Source: Gordonia phthalatica | GTDB lineage: Bacteria > Actinomycetota > Actinomycetes > Mycobacteriales > Mycobacteriaceae | Length of the DNA: 64,000 bases | Direction: 5' to 3' | Assembly (NCBI RefSeq): GCF_001305675.1 | Contig: NZ_CP011853.1 | Location: forward strand, 4,030,001 to 4,094,000 | In this document: positions 44,201 to 52,113 of the stretch, piece by piece | Layout: every line of letters starts with the position of its first letter | How positions within the stretch are numbered: the first letter of the stretch is position 1 | Program-made: the position numbers and the translations under genes | Notes under the pieces: generated by a model | What the model saw: only the letters and a program-made list of their open reading frames with translations | What the model was told of the DNA's origin: nothing | The model's database searches: none

Positions 44201-45460
44201 ACCAAGCACCGCCCGGCTCTGACGATGACGCTGCCGCAGGCGCGCGAGATCTCCGGCCTGCGACTGCAGACGCCCTCCGACTATCCGGCACGACCGACGA
44301 GGGTGACCGTCGACCTGCGCGACGGCGGTCGCCGCGTCGGCTCGACGACGGTGACGGTCGGCGACGACGGTGTCGTCCACTTCCCCGCCCGGCGCGCCGA
44401 CACCGTCGTCATCACGGTCACGAAGCACAGCGACCTGATCAACATCAACGCTCTCGGCTTCGCGGAGGACGGGCCGGTGGGAGTCAGCGAGGTCCAAGTG
44501 CTGCCCGGCCCGCCGAATCCACAATTCGACGACGCCCGCCCCGTCCAGATCCGGTGCGACAGCGACCCGACGGGTCCGTACGGACTCGGCATCACCGCGT
44601 CGGGCCAGGTGCATCGCCTGCAGGTCACGACCACCGCCGGGGCGCTGCGCCGAGGCGAGCCCGTCGTCGCGACGGCGTGTCCCGGACCGCCGCTGACCCT
44701 GGCCGCCGGCGAGCAGGAGCTGTCGGTGAATCCGGGCCTCGCGTTCACCGTCGACGCGGTGTCACTGCCGGTTTCCGGGGCGCCGGTCGCGTCCGCGCCG
44801 GTGACACACCCGCGGGTCGACCGCTGGGATGCGACCCGCCGCGCGGTGACGGTCGACGCCGCTGACGCCGATCGGGTACTGGTGGTTCCGGAGAGCACCA
44901 ACCCGGGCTGGCATGCCCGCGTCGACGGCCGGGAGCTGACGACCGTGGTCGTCAACGGATGGCAGCAGGGCTGGCTGATCCCCGCGGGGACCGCTGGAAC
45001 CGTGGCGCTGACGTTCGATCTCGACTCCCCTTACCGCTGGGCGCTGGGACTGGGTCTGGCACTGATGGCGGTACTGTTCGCGGTGGTGCTGCTGGCGCGC
45101 CTGGTTCCAGCGCTTGGTCGCGGGGCTTCGACACGCCGCTCGGCCGGCGTCTCGCAGCGGCTCGACCAGCGAGGAGTGGTCATTGCGTCCGCAGCCGCCG
45201 GTCTCCTCTCTGCCTATCTCCTCACCGGCCCGTGGGGCGCCGCGTTGGCGGCCGCCACCGGCATCGTCGTCTGGCGACTCCCGGCACGACGACGACCCGT
45301 CCTTCCATTCGCGACGATGCTCGCCGCCACCGCCGTCCTCGCGGCGGGACCGTGGCACGGCGGGGCCGCGTACACCGGATACGGGATCTGGGCTCAGTCG
45401 TTCGCACTGATCGCCGTGGCGTCCGCGGCCGCGTCGTCCCTGTTCAGCCGAGAACGGTGA
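41246..45460 (+). CDS. aftD: Arabinofuranosyltransferase AftD
   Basis: Adds arabinofuranose from decaprenyl-phosphoryl-arabinose to arabinogalactan and lipoarabinomannan on the outer face of the membrane. At 1404 residues it has the size of mycobacterial AftD. The first 420 residues are a GT-C membrane domain with about 11 segments; the first outer loop has the acidic SPDTKLDL. Residues about 430-1260 are extracytoplasmic beta-rich modules, including discoidin-like carbohydrate-binding units (NDGETAWASRGLES near 750, DGDPNTTWVAPDPGS near 970). Further segments end the protein. The start is GTG with no strong ribosome site, 29 bases after DUF2613. The last 17 bases overlap the convergent gene. 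Confidence 0.94.
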   Translation: MTAADRTLRRRDHLVIVAVALLISFLQRPGRISPDTKLDLTADPIGFLTRAAHLWSPDAPMGQVQNQAYGYFFPHGFFFAVGDVLNLPPWITQRLWWAILLAAGFIGVVRLAEALRIGSFWSRLIAAWVFVLAPRVMTTLGTISSETLPMMLAPWVLLPVVRALDDDRDDRPLWLGAAQSACAIALMGAVNAVATAAAVAVAALWWLMILIRGVDRRSTLVFGGWWTLGAAAACLWWVVPLLILSRISPPFLDFIESAAVTTEWTSLTEVLRGTDSWTPFVSPERAVGAVLVSEPAAVVATGVLAAAGLAGLAMRAMPHRRRLLILLVVGLLAICLGYPGALGSPLRDTVVAFLDGPGAALRNIHKFDPLVRLPLALGVAHLLARVRIPARTGPARRAHAERGFAAALVVVIAAFGSGSLLWTGGLAPAQSYRDIPDYWTQTADWLHDAQRDAPAPTRALVVPGAPFADQLWGLTRDEPLQALAQTPWAVRDAIPLTPPGAIRAMDSVQRALSSGRGSPGLAAALAEQGVGYLVLRADLDPSSRSARPLAVAQAIARSPGLSEAAQFGPMVAPPTVDGVVVDDGLRPKLPAITIYRVDGAAAGPTLVDAAAMPRVSGGPEALLSVEDSRRRAGLPPLGPALLAADAARAGLSPSSPLIVTDSPVDREVDFGRVDDHSSAIRSADDPRLTKNRVPDYPVDGQPSVRAQWLLDNQPGQVRVTSSGSAADATQPGRTLPASSTAAAFDNDGETAWASRGLESAVGQWLAVEFTQPRSDLAVTVTTAKALGPDVTSVLISTDTGSTVAQGLKPGVPTRILAPAGPTHRVEVRAIATADGSGGNQFAVADLAFSDANTGVPLAIRQRIVLPTLDAADGVGGWELGPELGQRSDCVTGPGGRVRCSPALGLSSETPGVFNRTLSVPTETTVAPTVTLRPVPGGELEALLARPGAIRAEGRSSVADPLGNASAAVDGDPNTTWVAPDPGSAGTKHRPALTMTLPQAREISGLRLQTPSDYPARPTRVTVDLRDGGRRVGSTTVTVGDDGVVHFPARRADTVVITVTKHSDLININALGFAEDGPVGVSEVQVLPGPPNPQFDDARPVQIRCDSDPTGPYGLGITASGQVHRLQVTTTAGALRRGEPVVATACPGPPLTLAAGEQELSVNPGLAFTVDAVSLPVSGAPVASAPVTHPRVDRWDATRRAVTVDAADADRVLVVPESTNPGWHARVDGRELTTVVVNGWQQGWLIPAGTAGTVALTFDLDSPYRWALGLGLALMAVLFAVVLLARLVPALGRGASTRRSAGVSQRLDQRGVVIASAAAGLLSAYLLTGPWGAALAAATGIVVWRLPARRRPVLPFATMLAATAVLAAGPWHGGAAYTGYGIWAQSFALIAVASAAASSLFSRER

Positions 45461-45872
45461 CCAGCGCGACGACCAGCGCGGTCACCGCGAACGCACCGTG
45501 GGCCAGAACGACGCCGATCGGGAGGTTCCGGGGAGGCTCGCCCTCCTCACCGGCACGCAGGCGCGTCGCTCGCGGACGGTAGCTGGGGATCCAGCGGAGG
45601 AACATAGTCACCCCCAGCACGGCGGCCAGGAGCATGAACACCAGGGCGGTCCACGCCGCGTAGTCGCGGCCGATCACGACGAACGACACCCACGCGGTGA
45701 CGGCGGCGATCCCGAAGACCATGTGTCCGAGGACCAGTTCGGCGGGCAGTCGACGATGGCGACCGCGACCGGTCTTCGCGCTCCGGACCTCGTCCATCGA
45801 CATCCAGGCACCGACCGTGACTGCTCCGGTGACGCCGACGCACAGCAGCACGATCAACCCAGTAATGCCCAT
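45444..45872 (-). CDS. Hypothetical four-segment membrane protein
   Basis: A 142-residue integral membrane protein with four hydrophobic segments (about residues 3-22, 45-65, 70-90 and 118-140) and two basic cytoplasmic loops (SAKTGRGRHRRLP and YRPRATRLR). No catalytic motif is recognised. It reads against aftD with a 17-base overlap of 3' ends and follows the acyltransferase gene by 39 bases in the same direction, so the two may be cotranscribed. Confidence 0.75.
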   Translation of the reverse strand: MGITGLIVLLCVGVTGAVTVGAWMSMDEVRSAKTGRGRHRRLPAELVLGHMVFGIAAVTAWVSFVVIGRDYAAWTALVFMLLAAVLGVTMFLRWIPSYRPRATRLRAGEEGEPPRNLPIGVVLAHGAFAVTALVVALVTVLG

Positions 45873-45911
45873 TGCGGAAACGTTAGACCAGTCGGGCCAC
45901 GGACCGCCCGG

Positions 45912-47090
45912 TCAGGCCACGACCGGAGACTCTTCAGCTCGGGCGTCTCGTTGCTCCTCCCACCGTGACAGCCACGACCGCAGCGGTTCTTCGACGAAGG
46001 CGTAGCTGGCGGCCGAGACAGCGATCGTCGCGACCACGGTCAACACCCATACGGTGACGGAGTGGCCCGCGAACATAGGGATCCCGAACAGACCGAAGAC
46101 GATCGACAACACCGCGAGATGCCAGATGAAGATCCCGTACGACCACCGCCCCAGCGCGTTCATAACCGCGGAGTCCAGGAAGGGGAATGGGCCGTCGGAC
46201 AGCACCAGCGGCGCCAGGACCGCGTAGGCGGCGACCGCTCCGAGCAGCATCTTCACCACGTACGTCGCGTGGGTCATGTCGCCGAGGCCGACGGGACCGG
46301 CGATCGGAGTGCAGGCGAGGCCGTAGGCGATGACGAAGACACCCAGCATCAGCGGTCGGTTGGCGCTGACCCGCACCACCCTGGAGCACCGATCGATCCC
46401 GGCGACGGCTAGGGCCGCCGTGACCTCCGACAGGAGCAGACCGGCGATGAACCACGACAGATAGCCGGGCAGCCAGTTGCGCGCCTCCACCCCGGCAGGC
46501 AGCGACACGAGTCGCGTAACCCAGGTCCAGCCGAGACTGACGACCGCGATACCCAGCAGCAGCGGTAGGCGACGCCCGGCGCGGACGCCGCGGAGCCGGT
46601 AGAGCGCGAACCCGAACAGCGGCAGCAGCGCGTAGAAGGTCACCTCCACCGACAGGCTCCACATCTGGGTCAGCCCGGGCGCCAGGGTCAGCGGCACGAA
46701 GACCTGTGTCAGGCTCAGGTTCGCCAGCCACACCGTGAGCGACGCGCCGCGCGCCTGCGGCAGCAGCAGGAACACCACCGCGACCACCAGCGTGTACGCC
46801 GGCCAGATGCGGACGAGGCGATGCCGGAAGTAGCGGATCACGTCGGGCCGACGAGGACGGTCGTCCCAGGCCGCGGCCGCGTACGGCCGCCACAGCAGGA
46901 ATCCGCTGAGCGCGAAGAAGAGGGCGACGGCGAGGTCGAGCCGACCCAGGACCTCACCGATCACCGGCCACTGCGTCGCCCGCGTCTGGAAGGCGACGTG
47001 CGTCGTCAACACGCCGAGGGAGGCGACGGCGCGCAGCCCTTCGAGCTGCGGGTAGAAGCGCCGGGACGGCGCGGCCGGGATGTCAGTCAT
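45912..47090 (-). CDS. Membrane O-acyltransferase (acyltransferase family 3)
   Basis: Transfers an acyl group, often acetyl or succinyl, to an extracytoplasmic sugar or lipid. The 392-residue protein has about ten segments and the family marks YPQLEGLRAVASLGVLTTH (the conserved Arg and His), FFALSGFLLWRPY and MWSLSVEVTFYALLP. Synteny with Rv0228 near aftD suggests a cell-envelope substrate such as arabinan or a glycolipid. ATG at 47090 is chosen; it is 58 bases from the divergent DUF3068 gene. Confidence 0.88.
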   Translation of the reverse strand: MTDIPAAPSRRFYPQLEGLRAVASLGVLTTHVAFQTRATQWPVIGEVLGRLDLAVALFFALSGFLLWRPYAAAAWDDRPRRPDVIRYFRHRLVRIWPAYTLVVAVVFLLLPQARGASLTVWLANLSLTQVFVPLTLAPGLTQMWSLSVEVTFYALLPLFGFALYRLRGVRAGRRLPLLLGIAVVSLGWTWVTRLVSLPAGVEARNWLPGYLSWFIAGLLLSEVTAALAVAGIDRCSRVVRVSANRPLMLGVFVIAYGLACTPIAGPVGLGDMTHATYVVKMLLGAVAAYAVLAPLVLSDGPFPFLDSAVMNALGRWSYGIFIWHLAVLSIVFGLFGIPMFAGHSVTVWVLTVVATIAVSAASYAFVEEPLRSWLSRWEEQRDARAEESPVVA

Positions 47091-47135
47091 GTCGTCGACC
47101 AGGGTATCCGCGAGCGCGTCCGCGACGTCGACACA

Positions 47136-47148
47136 TACAGTCGGTGCC
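47136..47148 (+). promoter_or_regulatory. Leaderless promoter of the DUF3068 gene
   Basis: TACAGT at 47136-47141 lies seven bases before the ATG at 47149; no Shine-Dalgarno is seen. Confidence 0.5.
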
Positions 47149-48231
47149 ATGTCCGAACGCACCCCCGCCGACGCCCCGCGCTGGTCGGCTCGGGATCTGC
47201 TGGCGCCGACAGCCTTCTTCCTCGGTGCACTCCTGATCGCGGCGGCGGTCGCGATGGGCCCGATGATCGGGTCCGGCCTCCAGAAGGTGCCGCTGAGCAT
47301 CGACCAGACGTCAGTGGCCGACGGCTCCGACGGCAGCACGGTCCTGGACCGCTGCTCCCTCGACGCCCCGGCCGCGACCGTTCTCGAGGCGCACCTGCAG
47401 CAACGACGTCGGGTGGTGGCGGTGCGCCCGGCCGACTCCGACGTGGTGACCCTGCAGGCCGGGACCGCGCTCGGTGTCGACTCGTACCTGGTGGACGGCA
47501 AGCGCGTCGACGCCGACAAGGTCTGCAAAGAGGAGACGCTCACCGCGATCATCGACCGGGTGACGCTCGATCGCCGGACCGCGGAGCCGCACGGACTCTC
47601 CAGCGTTCAGTACGACGACGCTCGCGCCGCCGTCCCGGTCCCGGATCGCCGCGGCCGCACCTACGTCTTCCCGTTCGGCTTCGACGCCGCCGGCGACTAC
47701 TTCGATCCGGTCACCAGGCAGACTCTGCCGTTGCAGAACACGGGCGAATCGCAGGTCGACGGTCGGACCGTCGCCCGCCTGCGGACGCTGGTCCCGGACA
47801 CCGATCTCGGAGCGCTCGGCACGGACCCGCGCGGGGTGATCGTGAGGCCCGCCTCGTGGTTCGGCCGGTTCCCCGGGGTCGCGCCGACCACCGAGCTCAC
47901 CGCGTCGCTGCATCATCGCGCGACCGTCGACCTGTTCGTCGACACCGCCACCGGCGTCATCGTCGATCAACGCGTCGAGATCCACGAGGAATATCGCTTC
48001 ACCGATCAGACCGCGCGCAGCGATCGCAGCCTCGTCGACTACCGCCTCACCAACCTGAACACCGTCCTGACCGGCGACCGCCGAACCCGGACCGACGGCG
48101 CCGACGCCGCCCGCAGCCGAGCGCGGCCGGTGCGGTGGACCACGGTGATCGGACCCATCGGGCTGGGCGTGCTCGGCGTGTCAGTGCTGGTCGGCGGCGT
48201 GATCGTCGTGCGGCGGTCGACCGCGGGTTAG
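47149..48231 (+). CDS. DUF3068 (PorA-family) membrane protein, Rv0227c-like
   Basis: A 360-residue protein with an N-terminal membrane segment (about 20-42), a large extracytoplasmic beta-rich domain and a C-terminal segment (about 330-353), so both ends face the cytoplasm. Family marks include YVFPFGFDAAGDYFDP and VDLFVDTATGVIVDQRVEIHEEY. The domain is named after a PorA family, but actinobacterial members have no settled function. The link with aftD, acyltransferase and flippase genes suggests a cell-envelope role. It has a leaderless-type promoter. Confidence 0.82.
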   Translation: MSERTPADAPRWSARDLLAPTAFFLGALLIAAAVAMGPMIGSGLQKVPLSIDQTSVADGSDGSTVLDRCSLDAPAATVLEAHLQQRRRVVAVRPADSDVVTLQAGTALGVDSYLVDGKRVDADKVCKEETLTAIIDRVTLDRRTAEPHGLSSVQYDDARAAVPVPDRRGRTYVFPFGFDAAGDYFDPVTRQTLPLQNTGESQVDGRTVARLRTLVPDTDLGALGTDPRGVIVRPASWFGRFPGVAPTTELTASLHHRATVDLFVDTATGVIVDQRVEIHEEYRFTDQTARSDRSLVDYRLTNLNTVLTGDRRTRTDGADAARSRARPVRWTTVIGPIGLGVLGVSVLVGGVIVVRRSTAG

Positions 48232-48242
48232 GTCGTGTTGGA

Positions 48243-49445
48243 TCAACGGGGGCCGCGCGACGACGACAGCCAGCCCCACGTCGCCGCCACCTGGCATGCG
48301 GCAGCGACCGCCGCGACGGCGACCAGACCGATCACCGAGTCGACGACGGTGAGGATCACGACCACTTCCACCCCCAGGACGGCGAGGGCGGGCAGAGCGC
48401 CGCGCGCCCGGTTGCGCGCGATCGCGGCGAGGAGCATCAACTGCAGCACCGCGACCAGCGATCCGGTCAGCGCGAACGCCCACATCAGACCGGCGACGTC
48501 GCGGTAGTCCTCGGAGATCACGACCGGCACCAGCGGTCCGCCGACCGCGGCGAGCACCGTCAAGACGGCTCCGATTCCGGCGAGGACCGCCGCGGCTCGA
48601 CGCAGCGCGGCCGCCGAGCGGACGGGATCGGCGAGTCGCGGATAGGCGACGACGCCGATGGCCTGCGGCAGCCAGAACGCGGCCTTGGTGGCGACGGCGC
48701 CGAGGGCGTACACGCCGGCGTCGGCGGGCGAGAGCACCGCGCGCGAGAGGAGCAGGTCCACCGAGACCGCGACGATCATCACGAACTGCACCCCGGAGGC
48801 GGCGAGGACGGCGGACACCGATACCTCCAGATCGCGGAGACCGTCGCCGCGATACGGCCCGCGGACCGCGACCGCGCCGACCAGGAGCGCCGCCACCACC
48901 GTGCCGAGGGTGCCGACCGCGAGGGCACCGGTCGCATCGGACCCGGCCAGCACAGCGACGATCACCGGCACCGACCGCAGCACGCCGACCGCAGCGAGAA
49001 CCGCGCCGAGCAATCGGAACCGCCCGGCACCCTGCAGGAATCCCTGCCCGCCGGCGATCACCGCGAGCGGCGCCGCACTGGCGAGAGCTGCCGCGGTGGG
49101 TGCCAGGTCGGTGCGGGCCAGGCCCATCATTCCGGCAGTCGCCACCACCGACAGTCCTGCGACCACGACGAAGACGATGCCGATCAGCCGCCACAGTCTG
49201 GCCGGAGACGATCCCCGGACCACCTGTCGCGCGACCACCGCCTGCAGCGCGAGCGCCGGGACGGAGGCCACCAGCATGGCGGCCCCGAGCACGGCGAACT
49301 CACCGAAGCCGTCGGGCCCCAACACCCGGCTCGCGGGCACCTGCACCGCGTAGGCCAGCACGTTCGCCAGCAGCGTTCCGACAGTGACCCATCCGACCGA
49401 CGCCGCGACGGTGCCGCGACGGAGCGGCGCGGCACGGGAGAGCAT
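48243..49445 (-). CDS. Polysaccharide-type flippase (MOP superfamily, Wzx-like)
   Basis: A 400-residue protein with about 12 membrane segments and the MOP/Wzx pattern: VGWVTVGTLLANVLAYAVQVP in segment 1, then ASRVLGPDGFGEFAVLGA and AVVARQVVRG. Members move lipid-linked oligosaccharides across the membrane. Its neighbours are cell-envelope genes, which fits export of a glycolipid or arabinan precursor, but the substrate is unknown. The ATG at 49445 (MLSRAAPLRRGT) is taken over the upstream extension, which overlaps the divergent lyase promoter. It is convergent with DUF3068, 11 bases apart. Confidence 0.82.
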   Translation of the reverse strand: MLSRAAPLRRGTVAASVGWVTVGTLLANVLAYAVQVPASRVLGPDGFGEFAVLGAAMLVASVPALALQAVVARQVVRGSSPARLWRLIGIVFVVVAGLSVVATAGMMGLARTDLAPTAAALASAAPLAVIAGGQGFLQGAGRFRLLGAVLAAVGVLRSVPVIVAVLAGSDATGALAVGTLGTVVAALLVGAVAVRGPYRGDGLRDLEVSVSAVLAASGVQFVMIVAVSVDLLLSRAVLSPADAGVYALGAVATKAAFWLPQAIGVVAYPRLADPVRSAAALRRAAAVLAGIGAVLTVLAAVGGPLVPVVISEDYRDVAGLMWAFALTGSLVAVLQLMLLAAIARNRARGALPALAVLGVEVVVILTVVDSVIGLVAVAAVAAACQVAATWGWLSSSRGPR

Positions 49446-49523
49446 GCTGACCAGTGTGCACGGAGACGCCACGATAGACTTCATCGGCAGTATCCACCCG
49501 ATCGAGACGAGCGTTGACAGTCG

Positions 49524-50438
49524 ATGTACGACACCGAACCCTTCCACGAGCCTGATCCCTCCGCCGTCGGTTCCCGAATCGACCCGGTACTGGCCCGCAG
49601 CTGGCTCTTGGTGAACGGCGCTCAGTACGACCGGTTCGACGCCGCCTCCCGCTCACGCGCCGACATCGTCATCCTCGACATCGAGGACGCCGTCGCACCG
49701 AAGGACAAGGACGCCGCCCGCGAGAACGTGGTGCGCTGGTTGGCCGACGGGCACTCCGACTGGGTGCGCATCAACGGTTTCGGCAGCCCGTGGTGGGCGG
49801 CCGACCTGGCGGCGCTGGCCGGCACGTCGATCGGCGGTATCATGCTCGCGATGGTCGAGTCGGTGGATCATGTCACCGAGACCGCCCGCCGGGTCCCGGG
49901 CGTGCCGATCGTCGCGCTGGTCGAAACGGCGCGCGGTCTGGAGCGGATCACCGAGATCGCCTCTGCGAAGGGCACGTTCCGCCTCGCGTTCGGCATCGGC
50001 GACTTCCGCCGCGACACCGGTTTCGGCGACCTGCCGTCAACCCTCGCGTACGCACGGTCGCGGTTCACCATCGCGGCGAAGGCCGCCAACCTGCCGTCGG
50101 CGATCGACGGCCCGACCATCGGTTCCAGCGCGCTGAAGCTGTCGGAGGCGACGGCCGTGAGTTCGGAGTTCGGCATGACCGGCAAGATCTGTCTGAGCCC
50201 GGATCAGTGCGGTCCGGTCAACGAGGGCCTCTCGCCGTCGCAGGACGAGATCAAGTGGGCGCGCGAGTTCTTCGCGGAGTTCGAGGCCGACGGCGGCGAG
50301 ATCCGCAACGGCTCCGACCTGCCTCGCATCGCGCGCGGCACCAAGATCCTGGAGCTGGCCCGCGCCTACAAGATCGTTCCCGACGACTTCGCGGTGAACG
50401 ATCACATGCCGGCCCCGACCGACACCTACCACTTCTGA
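49524..50438 (+). CDS. CitE-like HpcH/HpaI lyase
   Basis: Magnesium-dependent C-C bond cleavage or formation of a CoA thioester such as malyl-CoA or citramalyl-CoA. The 304-residue barrel shows VILDIEDAVAPKDKD (metal and CoA side), the arginine in WVRINGF and the glutamate in ALVETARGLERI. Lone CitE-like proteins without citrate-lyase alpha subunits are common in actinobacteria and usually act as beta-methylmalyl- or citramalyl-CoA lyases. The product here cannot be specified. Four bases separate it from the membrane-protein gene downstream. Confidence 0.82.
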   Translation: MYDTEPFHEPDPSAVGSRIDPVLARSWLLVNGAQYDRFDAASRSRADIVILDIEDAVAPKDKDAARENVVRWLADGHSDWVRINGFGSPWWAADLAALAGTSIGGIMLAMVESVDHVTETARRVPGVPIVALVETARGLERITEIASAKGTFRLAFGIGDFRRDTGFGDLPSTLAYARSRFTIAAKAANLPSAIDGPTIGSSALKLSEATAVSSEFGMTGKICLSPDQCGPVNEGLSPSQDEIKWAREFFAEFEADGGEIRNGSDLPRIARGTKILELARAYKIVPDDFAVNDHMPAPTDTYHF

Positions 50439-50442
50439 CCCC

Positions 50443-52113
50443 TTGTTGTACGCGGTCAGCGGGCTGCTCACCGCGCTGATCTGCGGGCCGATCTTCGGCG
50501 GCCATCTGCTGTTCCGCGACGCGGTCGCGGTCCCCCGGTTCTCGCTGACCGCGAGCGCTTTCGGGATCGACGGCACCGCACCGCGCGCCGTGCCGCAGGA
50601 CGCTCTGCTGGCGCTCGGCTCCCGGGTGATCGACGGCGGCCTGCTGGTCGCGGGGTCGACCGCGCTCATCCTCTTCGCGGCGGGGGTCGGCTACGGCAGA
50701 CTCGCCCGGAGGCTCGTCCCAGCGGCGGGCACCCCGGGCGCCGTCGCCGCCGCGACCCTCGGGATCTGGAATCCGTTCGTCGCCGAACGACTCCTGCAGG
50801 GCCACTGGAGTCTGCTGGCCGGCTACGCAGCCCTCGGCTGGGTGGTCTGCACGACGCTCGACGTTGTCGACCGCCCCGACTGGCGCACCTGGACGCTGCT
50901 CGCGGGTGTCTTCGCCGCCGGGGGCCTCACACCGACCGGTTCGCTGCTGGTCCTGGTCGCGGCCGGAACGACGGCGGTCGCGGCCCGGCTCCCCCTCCGA
51001 CGCTCCGCGATCGGGTTCCTGTGCTGGCTCGTGACCGCGTCGCCGTGGCTGGTCGGCGCGGTGTTCTCGTCTGGCGTCGCGTCGTCGGGCGGCGCCGCCG
51101 CGTTCGCGCTGCGCAGCGAGCCGTGGCTCGGCCCGGTCGGTACGGCGCTGGGTCTGGGCGGTATCTGGAACGCCGACGCCGTCCCGGGCAGTCGGACCTC
51201 GCCGTGGGCGCTGGTCGCGACGCTCGCCCTGCTGACGGCGGTCGGGGTCGGAACCTGGTGGCTGCTGCGTCGCACGCCCCCCGACCGCACGATCACTGCT
51301 CTCGGCGTCCTCGCCGGCACGGCGGTAGTGCTGGTGATGCTCGCCGCGACGCCGACGGGCATCGCCGCGATGGACGCCCTCCTGGCGCACATCCCCGGCG
51401 CCGGCCTGCTGCGCGACGCGCAGAAGTACCTGGCCCTCGCCGTTCCGTTCGCGACCGTCGCGGCGGCCGCGGCGACGGTCGCGCTGCGTCGCCTGGTACC
51501 CGCCGCGTTCGCGACGGTCGCGGTGGCGGCATTGATCGTCGCTCCGCTCCCCGACCTCGCGTGGGGCGTCGGCGGAAAGATCAGGCCGGCCACGTTCCCT
51601 GCCGACTACGCCCGCGTCACCGCGCTGATCGGTGACGACCGCACCGGCGGTGACGGTGCCGTCGCCCTGTGGCCCACCGATGCGGTGCGACACCTGTCGT
51701 GGACGCGCGGCCCGTCACTGACGCCGCTCCCACGGATGCTGAACGCCCCGGTCGTCGTGTCGGGGGCCCTGACCGTCGACGGGCAGACGGTCGACGCGCC
51801 GACCGGGAGGACCGCGGAGATCGTCGGCACGCTGCTAGACGGCGGCGACCCCCGCGCCCTGGCTGGGCTGGGGGTCGGCTGGGTGGTGGTCGAGGAGGCC
51901 GATCCGCCGTCCGCTCTTGCAGCGGCGACACCGGTGTTCACCGGCGACCACCTGCGGGTCTACCGCATCGACGACGTGGAACCGCCGCCCACGCCGGGGA
52001 TCACAGCGTGGGCGGCGGCGCTTCTCACGTTCGCGCTATGGATGGGCGCGATCGTCGCCGGTGCGGCAGGACGGCTCCGCTATCGCGGGTCGCCCTGGGC
52101 GCAGGGCTCATAG
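50443..52113 (+). CDS. Large membrane protein, Rv0226c-like
   Basis: A 556-residue integral membrane protein with about 11 segments in the first 390 residues and an extracytoplasmic C-terminal domain of about 130 residues, then a last segment. The layout and the block GLLRDAQKYLALAVPF resemble AftD and other GT-C glycosyltransferases (the AftD counterpart is RNIHKFDPLVRLPLAL), so it may be a glycosyltransferase. Size and neighbourhood match Rv0226c of M. tuberculosis as I recall it. It starts at TTG 50443, four bases after citE-like, and overlaps the next gene's 3' end by 34 bases. Confidence 0.72.
   Translation: MLYAVSGLLTALICGPIFGGHLLFRDAVAVPRFSLTASAFGIDGTAPRAVPQDALLALGSRVIDGGLLVAGSTALILFAAGVGYGRLARRLVPAAGTPGAVAAATLGIWNPFVAERLLQGHWSLLAGYAALGWVVCTTLDVVDRPDWRTWTLLAGVFAAGGLTPTGSLLVLVAAGTTAVAARLPLRRSAIGFLCWLVTASPWLVGAVFSSGVASSGGAAAFALRSEPWLGPVGTALGLGGIWNADAVPGSRTSPWALVATLALLTAVGVGTWWLLRRTPPDRTITALGVLAGTAVVLVMLAATPTGIAAMDALLAHIPGAGLLRDAQKYLALAVPFATVAAAAATVALRRLVPAAFATVAVAALIVAPLPDLAWGVGGKIRPATFPADYARVTALIGDDRTGGDGAVALWPTDAVRHLSWTRGPSLTPLPRMLNAPVVVSGALTVDGQTVDAPTGRTAEIVGTLLDGGDPRALAGLGVGWVVVEEADPPSALAAATPVFTGDHLRVYRIDDVEPPPTPGITAWAAALLTFALWMGAIVAGAAGRLRYRGSPWAQGS

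Noticed and set aside
44019..44222. Short frames inside aftD on both strands
   Set aside because: All lie within the conserved arabinosyltransferase frame and have shadow composition.
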